Assembly: GCA_036645955.1 (NCBI GenBank)
Contig: JAVXND010000006.1
Span: 1-64,000 of the forward strand
Source of the DNA: Limiplasma sp036645955
Lineage (GTDB): Bacteria > Bacillota > Clostridia > Christensenellales > Aristaeellaceae
DNA: 64,000 nt
Direction: 5' to 3'
Each line of letters begins with the position of its first letter. The first letter of the stretch is position 1. Under the pieces are notes generated by a model. It was not told where the DNA came from. It ran no database searches and worked only from the letters and a program-made list of their open reading frames with translations. Shown here in pieces: positions 17,090-26,977 of the stretch. The position numbers and the translations under genes are program-made.

Positions 17090-17839
17090 TTTAAGGATTC
17101 GCTTTAGATTTTCCACATCCAACAGCAAATTGACGGTTTCAAAATTCCCTTGATAAAACACGGCCCAGTTGTTAAAAACACAGGGCAGGGCTTTTGCTGT
17201 TTGCAGGCTGTCTACTTCATGAAGGCATAGCGCAACGCCATTTTCCTTACAATACTGCTCAACCTTTTCAATGCTTTGACAGATGTAGGGGCATTGCATA
17301 TCGTAATAAATGGTCAGCTCTTGGCGCTGTATTTTTTCCTCTTTCGCACTTTGAGTGAATTTTGGGGCTGTACCGTCAAAAGAAAGGGCCAGCAGCTCAT
17401 AGCCGCTCTTCGTGGTATCGACCACCTCAAAGCCAAAGCTTTTTGCAAAGGCTTGGTCGCTAAGCCATGCCCTTTGCTTTATTGCGCCCAGCATGCAAAC
17501 GCCAGATTTACCCATGGCCTTTGCTTCCTCAAGGCAAGACTCCATCAGCGCTTTGCCGTAGCCCTTTCCCTTATATGGGGCGGTAACCCATAGGCAGTAA
17601 ATGTACATATAGTTGCTGCCATTGATGGGAACCCAAGCGGTTTCCAGAGGCGCATATTCGATGAAAACACAGCCCTTTGCATCCAGCTTCCTAAAAACAT
17701 GCCCTTCCTTGAGCCGCGCGGCAAGCCATTGCCGCTTTGCCTCCACGCCCATATGGGGCTTTTTACTGCGAATAATGCAGCATAAGTGTTCACTTGCAAG
17801 GTTTTCCGATGTTACATTGATCAAACGAGTCGGTTCCAT
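17078..17839 (-). CDS. GNAT acetyltransferase with YoaP-like C-terminal domain
   Basis: 253 residues. The N-terminal GNAT domain (about 1-150) carries the acetyl-CoA loop in YKGKGYGKALM. The C-terminal domain has a thioredoxin-like CxxxC start, YYDMQCPYICQSIEKV, as in YoaP-family proteins. The acceptor substrate is unknown. It has a close paralogue at the right end of the window, with the same N-terminal pattern (VTSENLASEHLCC against VTAENLGTEHICC). Monocistronic from its own promoter. Confidence 0.82.
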   Translation of the reverse strand: MEPTRLINVTSENLASEHLCCIIRSKKPHMGVEAKRQWLAARLKEGHVFRKLDAKGCVFIEYAPLETAWVPINGSNYMYIYCLWVTAPYKGKGYGKALMESCLEEAKAMGKSGVCMLGAIKQRAWLSDQAFAKSFGFEVVDTTKSGYELLALSFDGTAPKFTQSAKEEKIQRQELTIYYDMQCPYICQSIEKVEQYCKENGVALCLHEVDSLQTAKALPCVFNNWAVFYQGNFETVNLLLDVENLKRILKAGR

Positions 17840-17884
17840 TTGACGGCCTCACAATCGTAATGCGTTGATGGTGATATCGGTCAT

Positions 17885-17913
17885 ATTTTATCATTTAGGT
17901 TACGATATGGCAA
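17885..17913 (-). promoter_or_regulatory. Probable sigma-A promoter of the GNAT/YoaP-like gene
   Basis: Minus-strand TTGCCA, 17-base spacer, TAAAAT. The -10 box runs directly into ATATGAC, which is one half of the palindrome found upstream of the paralogous gene at 63399; the second half is absent here. Confidence 0.6.
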
Positions 17914-18009
17914 TGTTTCTTGAACGATAGATGTTTGTTTGCCAAATGCCCACCGAGCGAACACCGTTGCTTAATCGTTGCACCCTTGACAAATGCCGCA
18001 CGCTAAACA

Positions 18010-18050
18010 CAAACAGGATGCCAGGCCTAACCGCCTCAGCATCCTGTTTG
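18010..18050 (-). terminator. Terminator of the beta-galactoside operon
   Basis: Outer arms CAAACAGGATGC/GCATCCTGTTTG (12 bp) with an inner AGGC/GCCT stem, just after the stop of the LacZ-type gene. The minus-strand tail is TGTTTAG, so the T tract is short. Confidence 0.6.
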
Positions 18051-18060
18051 CGCCAACCCC

Positions 18061-21000
18061 TTAATTCAAAATACCAATCACAAACGAAAACGTCATGGGC
18101 TGATCTGCTGGAATATGATACTCGGGATGCACGGGCGCATGCCAGCTATCGTCCCCGCCTACGCCCTTGCGTTTGAGGGCAATGTTCAGATAGGTATAGG
18201 TAGGCTCCGCCAGCTCATCCTGATGCAAAGCGGTGAACAGCTCCATGGCGTTATAGGGGAGCACACTCGCGCTAAACGGCTGGTCTACCTGCTCCACACG
18301 CAGGCCGCGGCCCTCTTTGTTGGTTAAGCATAGGTAACGCACGCCCTCGCGGTTGCCGCATTCCTGCGGCTGTAAATAAGGGGTGAGGTTTTCCTGCGCG
18401 GTGGTGGTATACAGCCCAAGGCTTGCGCCGTGCTTGCGGTCGCTGTAGTTTTCCGCAGGGCCTAGGCCGTAGTAAAGGGCGTTGCAGTATTCACGCGGCA
18501 GGCGCAGGCTTACGCCAAAGGCGGCCATATCGGGCAGACCTTGCTTGCCGTGATAATGCATATCCACACGAAGCTTGCCGCCCGTAAGCGCGGTATAACA
18601 CATGTCTACGGCGGCACCGCCTGTCAGGGGTAAATCGTAATGGTAGCAAACATGGAGCTTGCCGTCTTGCACCTCCGCCGCTTGAGGTACGCTCACGGCG
18701 TGTAAGCTGGCGGCTTGCCAGAGCGCCTCACTCACCAAATCGCCATTGCCCTTGTCGTTGTTGGTGGGGGCACGGAACAGGCTGAGGGCGGGCACGGTGG
18801 ACAACAGTTCACGCCCATCGTTGCCGCGCAGGGAGCATATGCCGCCTTCCGCAAAGCTGAAAAGCATCTCATTGTGATCACTGCGCACGCCGATGTTGAC
18901 ATCCCCGCGGGAGATCACAGAGGCAGTGTCTGCAAGCGGTGCCTTTTCGGGGAGCGTTGCAAGGAGGGCTTCGCCGTGCATGAGCTCGTAATCCGTATCT
19001 GCCCAAGCGGCGGCTGTGCTTAGGAACAAGCCGCAGTGCAGTAGATATTCACCGCTTAGGGTTGGGGTGAGCACGGGCAATTCAAAATGACGGGTTTCGC
19101 CCGCTGGCACATCCAAAGGTGCAAGCACACCGCATTGCACGGCTTCGCCATTTCGCTTGAGCTGCCAGCGCAGTACATAAGCGGAGGCATTTTGGAACAA
19201 TGCGCGGTTTTCAATGGTTACGCCCTGCGCATCTGGGGTGAGCCGCACAGGCTGATACAGGTATTTGACCTCTTGCAGCTTTGGGGTGGGGGTGCGGTCG
19301 GCAAAGAAAATGCCATTTCCGCAGAAATCCCGATCGGTGGGGCGCTCTCCAAAATCGCCGCCATAAGCAAGGCGGGGCTTGCCGTTGGGCGCAGTTACCA
19401 AAATCGCCTGATCCACCATGTCCCAAATAAAGCCGCCTTGGTATTGCGAAAATTCATCCTCAAGCGCAATGTATTTGTGCATGCCGCCGCAGCTGTTGCC
19501 CATGGCATGCGTGTACTCGCACAAAATAAAGGGCTTGTCCGTGTGCGCGGTGAGGTATTCGGCGATTTCATCAGCGGGGGGATACATGCGGCTTTCGATA
19601 TCGGAGGTGGCATTATAGCGGCGGTCATGCACAACCCCTTCGTAGTGTACCAGACGGCTTGGATCACGCTTGCGAAGATGCTCGGACATCTCAAAAATGT
19701 CTTTTCCGCCGCGGCTTTCGTTTCCGCAGGACCAGATCAGCACGGAGGGGTGATTCTTATCGCGCTCCTGCATGGAGGTGGCACGGTCAATCAGCGTGGG
19801 CAGCCATGCGGGATCGTCGTTTGGAACCACCCATTCGGGTTGGGTGACATTGGGCCTTTGCCAAGAGCCGTGACTTTCGAGGTTGCATTCGTCAATCAGG
19901 TAGATGCCGTATTCATCGCAGAGCTTGTACCATAGGCCTTGGTTGGGATAATGGCTGGTGCGCACGGCGTTGATGTTGTTGCGCTTGAGCGCAGCAATGT
20001 CTGCAAGCATATGCTTTGGCGTGATTGCGCGCCCTGCTTCCATGCAAAACTCGTGCCGATTGGTGCCTCGGAAAAGGATACGCTTGCCGTTTAACTGCAT
20101 CAACCCATTTTTGAACTCAAAGCGTCTAAAGCCGATGCGGGTTTGCGCCACCTCAAAAACTTGCCCATCCTTGCCCGTAAGTGTGAGGCGAAGGGTGTAT
20201 AGGGCGGGTTGCTCTGCACTCCAAAGCGACGGGCTTGCAATGGCGCGTTCCAAGGTGGTTTGAGGCTTTGCCTCGGTGGAATAGCAATCCACCACCTTGC
20301 CATTGCTGTCCATCAGCTCGGACGTGAGCGTCACGGCTTCGTTTGGCAATAAAAGCGAAAGCTCGGCTTTGAGTGTGCCGTTTGCATAAGCGTCGTCAAG
20401 CACGGGCATTGCAAACAGGTCAAGCACATGCGCCTTGGGCTGTGCCGTAAGCTCCACATCGCGGAAAATGCCGGAGAAGCGCCAAAAATCCTGATCCTCG
20501 ATATAAGATGCGCATGAAAAGCGGAACACCTCCACGGCAAGCTTGTTTTCGCCTTTGTGAAGCGCGGAGGTAATATCGAAATGCGAAGGGGTGAAGCTAT
20601 CCTCCGCATAGCCAAGCAATGTGCCGTTTAACCAGCAAAAGAAAGCGGTTTCCACCCCGTGGAAGGTTAGCACCACGCGTGAACCGTCCCAGCCTTCAGG
20701 CACGTCAAAATAGCGCACATAGCTGCCAACGGGGTTGTATTCCGTGGGAATTTGGGGCGGCAGAAGCTGTTCGTGCCCATCCCAAGGGTATTGAAGGTTG
20801 ACGTACTGCGGTTTGCCATAGCCCTCAAGCTGTATATGCGCGGGCACGTGAATTTCGTGCCAATCGGCGCAGGAAAAATCATCAGCTTCAAAACCGATGG
20901 GGCGCTCGCTTAAACGTTCGCTGTAACGGAACCTCCACAGACCGTTCAGACTGCGGCGGAGGCTGGTGGCTTCCGCCGCGGCTTCGGCGGCATTCAAATA

Positions 21001-21090
21001 GCAATCGTGATCCGAAACGGCGGGCAATCTTCCTACGGCGAAAACGGTGGGGTCTGTGAGGTAACCAAGGTCATAACGGATGTCTTGCAT
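18061..21090 (-). CDS. GH2 beta-galactosidase (LacZ type)
   Basis: 1009-residue cytoplasmic enzyme hydrolysing beta-galactosides. The order is: sugar-binding jelly roll (LNGLWRFRYSERL), Ig-like domain, TIM barrel, a second Ig-like domain and the beta-galactosidase small-chain domain. The catalytic acid/base is Glu458 in SCGNESRGG and the nucleophile Glu525 in ILCEYTHAMGNS; the RGTNRHEF and SHYPNQ motifs are also present. The start at 21090 has AGGGAGA 8 bases upstream; the longer frame overlaps the upstream gene. There is no signal peptide. Last gene of the transporter-GH2 operon, 14 bases behind the other GH2 gene. Confidence 0.96.
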   Translation of the reverse strand: MQDIRYDLGYLTDPTVFAVGRLPAVSDHDCYLNAAEAAAEATSLRRSLNGLWRFRYSERLSERPIGFEADDFSCADWHEIHVPAHIQLEGYGKPQYVNLQYPWDGHEQLLPPQIPTEYNPVGSYVRYFDVPEGWDGSRVVLTFHGVETAFFCWLNGTLLGYAEDSFTPSHFDITSALHKGENKLAVEVFRFSCASYIEDQDFWRFSGIFRDVELTAQPKAHVLDLFAMPVLDDAYANGTLKAELSLLLPNEAVTLTSELMDSNGKVVDCYSTEAKPQTTLERAIASPSLWSAEQPALYTLRLTLTGKDGQVFEVAQTRIGFRRFEFKNGLMQLNGKRILFRGTNRHEFCMEAGRAITPKHMLADIAALKRNNINAVRTSHYPNQGLWYKLCDEYGIYLIDECNLESHGSWQRPNVTQPEWVVPNDDPAWLPTLIDRATSMQERDKNHPSVLIWSCGNESRGGKDIFEMSEHLRKRDPSRLVHYEGVVHDRRYNATSDIESRMYPPADEIAEYLTAHTDKPFILCEYTHAMGNSCGGMHKYIALEDEFSQYQGGFIWDMVDQAILVTAPNGKPRLAYGGDFGERPTDRDFCGNGIFFADRTPTPKLQEVKYLYQPVRLTPDAQGVTIENRALFQNASAYVLRWQLKRNGEAVQCGVLAPLDVPAGETRHFELPVLTPTLSGEYLLHCGLFLSTAAAWADTDYELMHGEALLATLPEKAPLADTASVISRGDVNIGVRSDHNEMLFSFAEGGICSLRGNDGRELLSTVPALSLFRAPTNNDKGNGDLVSEALWQAASLHAVSVPQAAEVQDGKLHVCYHYDLPLTGGAAVDMCYTALTGGKLRVDMHYHGKQGLPDMAAFGVSLRLPREYCNALYYGLGPAENYSDRKHGASLGLYTTTAQENLTPYLQPQECGNREGVRYLCLTNKEGRGLRVEQVDQPFSASVLPYNAMELFTALHQDELAEPTYTYLNIALKRKGVGGDDSWHAPVHPEYHIPADQPMTFSFVIGILN

Positions 21091-21104
21091 GGTATTTTCT
21101 CCCT

Positions 21105-23846
21105 TTATTTTGTGGTGATGAGAAGGACGGGGTCCAATATGCCCGCGCGACCATCGGCGGTGTTGTTTTGCACAATGACGCTGATGCGCTGCGAGCCGCA
21201 TGCGTCGGGCGGGATCACGGCTTCCAGCCTATGATCATCGGGACTGCTTTGGGAACACAGCAATTGTGCATCCAAATAAACTTCGATGAAGCCGCGAACA
21301 CGGGCAAAGACGAGGCGACGCTTTTCGCCCGCACGGCCAAGCTCCACAGGGGCTTGATAAAGACCATACAACCCATTACAACCATCCATTGCGGCTTGTG
21401 GGGTGCCTATAAAGCTTACGGATTCCATGCTGTTCATATCCCCAACACCAAGCGCCTGCGCGGGGTCTGGGCGCTCATGGGTCAGGGTGTGGCTCATGCG
21501 CCAGCCGTCAAGCACGTGAACATCGGAAGCTGGCAGGTCGGCAAGGGCGGGGCGCTCATGAATGGGCAGTGTAAGCGTTGCGGCATGCAGTCCGCGAGCG
21601 GAAGCGTGCAGTGTGAGCTGTGTTGCATTCGGTAGGGCAGATACAATCAACTGACAACGTCCGTGATACAGGCGGCAGGTATTGGATATGTCAGGGCCGT
21701 GATCATTGGGGTTACCGTTACCAACGCCAAGCAATTTGCCGCCTTCCACCTCAACAGTTAACAAGCTTTTGGCGGTGGGGCACTCACGCTCCTCGCTGTC
21801 TGCGGCAAACAGCGTGACGGCGGCGACGGAGTCTGTATCGGGGTACAGGCAGGGCATGGCGGATTGAAACAACAGCTTTACAGGCTTGCCGGCGGTTTCT
21901 CGCTTTGCGCTGATGATGCATTCGCCGTTTCGGTATCCCTTTGCAAGCAGTGTACCTGCTTCAAACGGTACCTGCCACTCCGCTGGCACGGCAGGACTGT
22001 TGGGTTGACTGCCCAGCGAGCGTCCATTGAGGAAAAGCTCGATTTGCTCAAGGTTGCTGTAAGCCATGATTCGTACACAGGTACCCGCAGGGTGGTTCCA
22101 GTGCGGAAAGAGGTGCAGACAAGGCTCCTTTTTCCAAAAGGCCTGATACAGATAATAAACATCCTTGGGAAAACCGCAGGTGTCCATGATTCCAAAATGG
22201 CTGGATACGCTAGGCCATTCATAGGGGGTAGGCTCGCCGCGGTAATCAAAGCCTGTCCAGATGAACATGCCCATGACATAGGGGCGGCTTAGCACGGCTT
22301 GATTGGCCTCGCGTGCGGTTTCGCCCCAAGCGGCGCAATCCTCATCATAATTGCCAAAGACCTGCGCGGCAGGGCTGGTCAGGCACTGGCCGCGCGTGGC
22401 AAAGGCGGATGCCAATTCAGAGGAAATCAAGGGCTGATGGGGATATTTTTGATGGAAAGCATCAAAATTGTTTGTATGATAGTTGATGCCTGTAATATCC
22501 AAGCAGTGGTTTGCACCCAAATCCTCAAAAATTCCGCCGTCAAGAGCGCCAAGCACGGGGCGGGTGTCGTCCAGCTTTTTCACCTCAGCCATCTGATGCA
22601 AGGCCAACCGCTTGCCGATGGGCGTGCCCTGCAAAGGCTCTTCATTAAAGAGCGAATACATCACCACACAGGGATGGTTGCGGTCACGCCGTACCATGCT
22701 TCGCAATAGCGCCAGCGCATCATCAGCGGTGGAAAAACAGCGGTTTTCATCCATGACCAGTATGCCCATTTCATCGCAAAGCTCAAGCAGCTCGGGCGGC
22801 GGAGGATTATGGGAACAGCGGTAGGCATTGGACCCCATTTGCTTGAGCAGGTTGAGGCGGTAGCGCCAAAGCTCCTTGGGAATGGCCGCGCCTATGCCTG
22901 CGTGATCCTGATGGTTGCAGGTGCCTAAGAGCTTCACGGGGCGGTCGTTAAGCCAAAAGCCGCTATCCGCGTCCACACGCAGGGTGCGAAAGCCGAATTG
23001 GGTTTGCGCAAGGTCCGTTCCTTGAGCAGAAACAACAGCGGCATGGAGCTTGTACAGGGCAGGCTCCTCAATATCCCAAAGCTGTGGGCTTGAAACGGTG
23101 AAATGCATGGAAAATGCACCCTGCTCATAGGCGCCTAGCGCAATGGGCAGCGCCTTGCTTGCGGGAGCGGAGGGTCCTTCTATTTGCAGGGTGAGCTCGC
23201 CTTTGGCAGGCGTGGGGGAAGCATTGCTGATGGTTGCTTCGCAGTCAACCCGCCACTTGCCTTCACTCATGCGCTGTGGCTTTACCCACAAGCCATCGTG
23301 TGCCACGTGAAGGCGCGGATGCTTTTGCAATGTGCAGTGACGGTTGATACCGCAGCCCTCATACCACCAGCCTTCCCAAACGGTTTTGTCCACCCGCACG
23401 GCGATTATGTTGGGGTTGGAACCAAAATGCGCGATGTCGGTGATGGAAAGCGAAAAGCCGTTGTAACAGCTTTCGTTGTGCAAAAGCTTTGTGCCATTGC
23501 AATAGAGGTCTGAAATGCCGGAAATGCCGTCGAAGCAAAGCTCGATTTCCTGCTGAGCGTCCTCTGGCTCCAGCAAAAAGGTGCGGCGGTACCAGCACAC
23601 GCCCGATGGGTGATAGCCATGGCTGGGAATGCCTGTTAAGTCAAAGGGAACGGTGTGCTGCCAATCGTGTGCAAGGGTGACCTCCTCCCAAGCGCTATCG
23701 TCAAAGCACAGCGCAGCGGGGCCTTGCGCGCCGTTTCCCTTTGCAAAAGCATAGATGGTGCCGTGGTTGATTGTTTTGGGAAGCACGGTCTGCGGTTCGC
23801 ACGTAAAGCGCCATTGCCGATCCAGTGAAAAACAAGTGGTTTGCAT
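21105..23846 (-). CDS. GH2 family glycoside hydrolase with DUF4982-type domain
   Basis: 913 residues. GH2 N-terminal domain (residues about 1-190, with YRRTF and GWWYEGCGI), Ig-like domain, TIM barrel with acid/base Glu402 in SLFNEEP and nucleophile Glu477 in LISSELAS, then a DUF4982-like domain (VRIMAYSNLEQIELFLNG). This architecture is known from beta-galactosidases and beta-glucuronidases of gut bacteria; the substrate cannot be fixed from sequence. No signal peptide, so the sugar is imported first. Start: ATG with AAAGGACG 8 bases upstream. It pairs with a LacZ-type enzyme, suggesting a diet- or host-derived galactoside with more than one linkage. Confidence 0.92.
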   Translation of the reverse strand: MQTTCFSLDRQWRFTCEPQTVLPKTINHGTIYAFAKGNGAQGPAALCFDDSAWEEVTLAHDWQHTVPFDLTGIPSHGYHPSGVCWYRRTFLLEPEDAQQEIELCFDGISGISDLYCNGTKLLHNESCYNGFSLSITDIAHFGSNPNIIAVRVDKTVWEGWWYEGCGINRHCTLQKHPRLHVAHDGLWVKPQRMSEGKWRVDCEATISNASPTPAKGELTLQIEGPSAPASKALPIALGAYEQGAFSMHFTVSSPQLWDIEEPALYKLHAAVVSAQGTDLAQTQFGFRTLRVDADSGFWLNDRPVKLLGTCNHQDHAGIGAAIPKELWRYRLNLLKQMGSNAYRCSHNPPPPELLELCDEMGILVMDENRCFSTADDALALLRSMVRRDRNHPCVVMYSLFNEEPLQGTPIGKRLALHQMAEVKKLDDTRPVLGALDGGIFEDLGANHCLDITGINYHTNNFDAFHQKYPHQPLISSELASAFATRGQCLTSPAAQVFGNYDEDCAAWGETAREANQAVLSRPYVMGMFIWTGFDYRGEPTPYEWPSVSSHFGIMDTCGFPKDVYYLYQAFWKKEPCLHLFPHWNHPAGTCVRIMAYSNLEQIELFLNGRSLGSQPNSPAVPAEWQVPFEAGTLLAKGYRNGECIISAKRETAGKPVKLLFQSAMPCLYPDTDSVAAVTLFAADSEERECPTAKSLLTVEVEGGKLLGVGNGNPNDHGPDISNTCRLYHGRCQLIVSALPNATQLTLHASARGLHAATLTLPIHERPALADLPASDVHVLDGWRMSHTLTHERPDPAQALGVGDMNSMESVSFIGTPQAAMDGCNGLYGLYQAPVELGRAGEKRRLVFARVRGFIEVYLDAQLLCSQSSPDDHRLEAVIPPDACGSQRISVIVQNNTADGRAGILDPVLLITTK

Positions 23847-23881
23847 TTGAAATACGTCCTTTTGCGTGTGTTGGTGTGGCT

Positions 23882-24694
23882 TTAACCTTTGACAGAACCA
23901 GCGATACCTTCTGTGAAGCTTTTCTGCAGCAAGAAGAAGATGAGAACCGTGGGAAGCGTGCTGATGAGCACACCAAGCATCAATACGCCATAATCTGTTA
24001 CATAACCCGCAACGAGATTTGCAGTGAGCATGGGCATGGTAATGCTATCGCCTGTTTGCATGATTACCTTGGGCCAAAGGTAGTTGTTCCATGCGTTCAT
24101 AAAGGTGATGGTCATGGCGGCGGCGTAGGTAGAGCGCATGGTTGGGAAGAACATACGAATGAAAATTTGAAACTCGTTCAGCCCATCAATGCGTGCGGCT
24201 TCAATGATGTCGTGAGGGAAGGAGCGCGCGCTTTGGCGGAACATCATAATGAGAAATGGCGTGGAAATGCTAGGCAGAACGAAGGCCAGCGCGGTGTTGA
24301 GCAGCTTCATCTGGCTAAACATGCGAAACAGGGGGATCATGGTGGCCGCGAAGGGAACCATCATGGCTGTGAGCAATACGCTCATTAACCGATCTTTGCC
24401 CTTGGTATGGTAGATTTCAAAACCGTAGCCTGCCAGCGAACAAATCACCAGCGATAGCAACGTTTGAGAAATAGCATACACGAAAGAGTTCTTGAGTGCA
24501 AGCCATACATTTTGGCTTGCTATAAGGTTTTGGTAATTTTGGAGAAGATTGTTTCCAGGCAATAGAGAACCGCTTAGCACGGTCGCGCTGTTGTTTGTAG
24601 CGGAAACAGCCATCCAATATAACGGAAAAACCGAAAATATGGCGGCTAAGGTGAGGAAAAGATATTTGAAAAACGTGCTTGCACGTAATTTCAT
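23882..24694 (-). CDS. Sugar ABC transporter permease (MalG/CUT1 type)
   Basis: 270 residues, six membrane helices, and the EAA loop EAARIDGLNEFQIFIRMFFP, which docks the ATPase. It pairs with the upstream permease, which it overlaps by four bases (ATGA). CUT1 systems import oligosaccharides using a separate binding protein. No ATPase gene is present in the cluster, so a shared MsmK-like ATPase elsewhere is expected. Confidence 0.94.
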   Translation of the reverse strand: MKLRASTFFKYLFLTLAAIFSVFPLYWMAVSATNNSATVLSGSLLPGNNLLQNYQNLIASQNVWLALKNSFVYAISQTLLSLVICSLAGYGFEIYHTKGKDRLMSVLLTAMMVPFAATMIPLFRMFSQMKLLNTALAFVLPSISTPFLIMMFRQSARSFPHDIIEAARIDGLNEFQIFIRMFFPTMRSTYAAAMTITFMNAWNNYLWPKVIMQTGDSITMPMLTANLVAGYVTDYGVLMLGVLISTLPTVLIFFLLQKSFTEGIAGSVKG

Positions 24695-25608
24695 CGCTTG
24701 TCACCTACCTTCATTTGCACAAAGGCCAAAATGGCTACCATGATAAAAATGACATAAGACATGGCGGCGGCATAGCCAAATTTGGGTACGCCCTCAAAGG
24801 ATGATTTATAAATATAGTGAGACATGGTGAGCGTCATGTAAGCGGGGCCGCCGCGCGTTAAATTGACAGATTCGTCAAACAGCTGTAAAGTTCCGTTGGT
24901 AGAAAGAATTGCAGTAAGCAAAATCACGGGCCGAAGCAGGGGCACGGTGATATTGGTGAATTGCTTAAAAGGCGAAGCACCATCTATGCGTGCGGCTTCG
25001 TAAACGGAGTAGTCTATGTTTTGAAGCCCGGAAAGGTAAAAAACCATGTTATAGCCAGTCCACCGCCAGATAAGCGCCACGACAATCACAATGCGCGCAG
25101 TGAGCGCGGAGCCGTTTATCCAGTTAATGCCTGTGTCGATAACGCCCATCCCCATGAGCACACCATTGATAAAACCGTCCACCGCAAACATGGAGCGGAA
25201 AATGAGCGAGTAGGAAACCAGCGAGGTGGCGCAGGGTAGAAAAATGGCGGTACGAAAAAGACCGCGGCAACGCAATTTGGGGTTGTTAAGCATGGTGGCA
25301 AGTACCAATGCCAGTATCAGCATGATGGGTACCTGAACCACCAGAAATAGAAAATTGTTCCGCAATGCTTGCTGAAAGATGTTATCCTTGAGCAGATAGC
25401 TATAATTTCGCAAGCCGCAATACGAAAGCCGCGCGCCCTGCCCTGACTGAAAAGACAGCAGCAGCGCTTGCAACATGGGCACAAAGCACATCCAAACAAT
25501 GAGGATTGCCGCTGGCGCTAAAAAAAACCAACCAGTTAGATTTTGACGTTTGCCTAATGCCATCTTTTTGCGCTTTTTGGATACAGAGGTCATGGTTTGA
25601 GTGTTCAC
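24691..25608 (-). CDS. Sugar ABC transporter permease (MalF/UgpA, CUT1 type)
   Basis: 305 residues with six membrane helices after a basic N-terminus (SKKRKK) and the EAA loop EAARIDGASPFKQFTNITVP. The start is a GTG with AAGGGAG 9 bases upstream; an ATG five codons downstream is less well placed. Second gene after the binding protein, separated from it by a stable hairpin. Confidence 0.94.
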   Translation of the reverse strand: MNTQTMTSVSKKRKKMALGKRQNLTGWFFLAPAAILIVWMCFVPMLQALLLSFQSGQGARLSYCGLRNYSYLLKDNIFQQALRNNFLFLVVQVPIMLILALVLATMLNNPKLRCRGLFRTAIFLPCATSLVSYSLIFRSMFAVDGFINGVLMGMGVIDTGINWINGSALTARIVIVVALIWRWTGYNMVFYLSGLQNIDYSVYEAARIDGASPFKQFTNITVPLLRPVILLTAILSTNGTLQLFDESVNLTRGGPAYMTLTMSHYIYKSSFEGVPKFGYAAAMSYVIFIMVAILAFVQMKVGDKR

Positions 25609-25652
25609 AAGGCGCCGCTCCCTTCAAAGCATCTGAGCATCAATTACAGAGG

Positions 25653-25680
25653 AGGAGAGGGCTCTCGTGAACCCTCTCCT
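25653..25680 (-). other. Intercistronic hairpin between binding protein and permease genes
   Basis: Perfect 9-bp stem AGGAGAGGG/CCCTCTCCT with a 10-base loop and no T tract on the minus strand. In sugar ABC operons such stems often protect or over-represent the binding protein part of the mRNA. That role is inferred. Confidence 0.6.
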
Positions 25681-25696
25681 GATGGATTGTTCGAAG

Positions 25697-26977
25697 TTAG
25701 ATACCCATTGCAAACTCAACTGTTGATTGCGCATCTGAAAGGGCGGTTTCGGCGTTTGTGCCCCCAACAATCGCAGTCATAGCGTTGCCGACTGCGTCAC
25801 GCGCTTCATAGTAATACACCCCGGTGTAGTTGCTGGGAATTTTTCCTGCAAAGTCGGTGATCTTGGAATAGATCGCGTCTCCGCCGAAGAACTCCTGAGG
25901 CTGTGCATAAACGGTGCTTGCGCCTGCGGGCAAATAGGTGGCAAGGGCGCCGCTGGCAGGCAGGATGGTTTCGTAAAAGCTGGTGCTGCCAGCGAAGGTT
26001 TTCGCAAGAAAATCATAAGCCAGGGCAGCGTTCTTGCAATTTGCACTTACAGCCCAGGAAGAGCCGCCGTTGTTGGAATAGTTGGTAGCTCCTTCGGTTT
26101 TTGCGAGCTTAGGCAGATTGGTCACAGCCCATTTGCCGCTTTGATCCTTAGCGGTCTGGATGGAAGCGAGGATCCAGCAACCGTTGATGGTACCGGTAAC
26201 GGTGCTGTTGGTGAGGGTACCGATATACTCGTCCCAACCGTTGACTTCAACAAAAATACCTTCCTTAACCATGGTGGCGTAAATATCCATGACCTCCATC
26301 ATGGCAGGGTTGTCCTTGATGTTGAGGGAGCCATCGGCATTAAAGAGGCTTGCGCCAGCGCTTTGAAGCATGATCATAATTTGGTCAGGCTCTCCTGCGG
26401 TGCCGCTAAGCATGGCCTTGCCAGTCTTTGCAAGCACGTCCTTGCCAATTTCAATAAAGCGGTTCCAGTCGATGTCGGTTAGGTCGGCAACGGTGTACCC
26501 TGCTTCTGCAAGCAAATCGGTGCGTACTGCATATACACAAGCGCCGTTGTCGAAGGGTACGCCATAGTTTTTACCATCCACAACAGAGTAAGCTACCTTT
26601 GCCGCACCAAATTGGGTAAAATCAATGCCGCTGGCGGTTAGGTCGGAGAACATGTCGGGATAGGTCATCACATTCTTTTGGAATGCATTATCTTGGCAAA
26701 GAAAGATATCGGGCAGGTTGCTGTAATCACTCGCCATACCAGCGGTGGTTAGCTTGGTTTGCAAATCGGGCCAAGGGGTTTCGACGATTTCCAGCTCAAA
26801 AGCGGGATCAACCTCAGCCTTATAGACCTTTGCCGCTTCTTCCATGGCGTAAAGGTTAAAAGCAGGGTCCCAGCACCATACGGTCAATTTGTGACCGCTT
26901 TCCTCTGCCAACGCAGGAATTGATACCAGCGAGAGAAGCAACACGAGTGCCAATAACACCGAAACGAGTTTTTTCAT
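25697..26977 (-). CDS. Extracellular sugar-binding protein of the CUT1 transporter
   Basis: 426-residue family 1 solute-binding protein. A signal peptide of about 22 residues ends IPALA-EES. There is no Cys after it, so it lacks the lipobox that usually anchors binding proteins in Gram-positive cells. The mature part starts with KLTVWCWDPAF and has typical segments such as YGVPFDNGACVYAVRTDLL. The ATG at 26977 has GAAGGAGG 7 bases upstream. First gene of the operon for galactoside uptake, after the AraC regulator. Confidence 0.92.
   Translation of the reverse strand: MKKLVSVLLALVLLLSLVSIPALAEESGHKLTVWCWDPAFNLYAMEEAAKVYKAEVDPAFELEIVETPWPDLQTKLTTAGMASDYSNLPDIFLCQDNAFQKNVMTYPDMFSDLTASGIDFTQFGAAKVAYSVVDGKNYGVPFDNGACVYAVRTDLLAEAGYTVADLTDIDWNRFIEIGKDVLAKTGKAMLSGTAGEPDQIMIMLQSAGASLFNADGSLNIKDNPAMMEVMDIYATMVKEGIFVEVNGWDEYIGTLTNSTVTGTINGCWILASIQTAKDQSGKWAVTNLPKLAKTEGATNYSNNGGSSWAVSANCKNAALAYDFLAKTFAGSTSFYETILPASGALATYLPAGASTVYAQPQEFFGGDAIYSKITDFAGKIPSNYTGVYYYEARDAVGNAMTAIVGGTNAETALSDAQSTVEFAMGI

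Noticed and set aside
17880..17886. A full WYL-type operator upstream of the first GNAT/YoaP-like gene
   Set aside because: Only one half-site (GTCATAT on the plus strand) is present; the partner half does not match.
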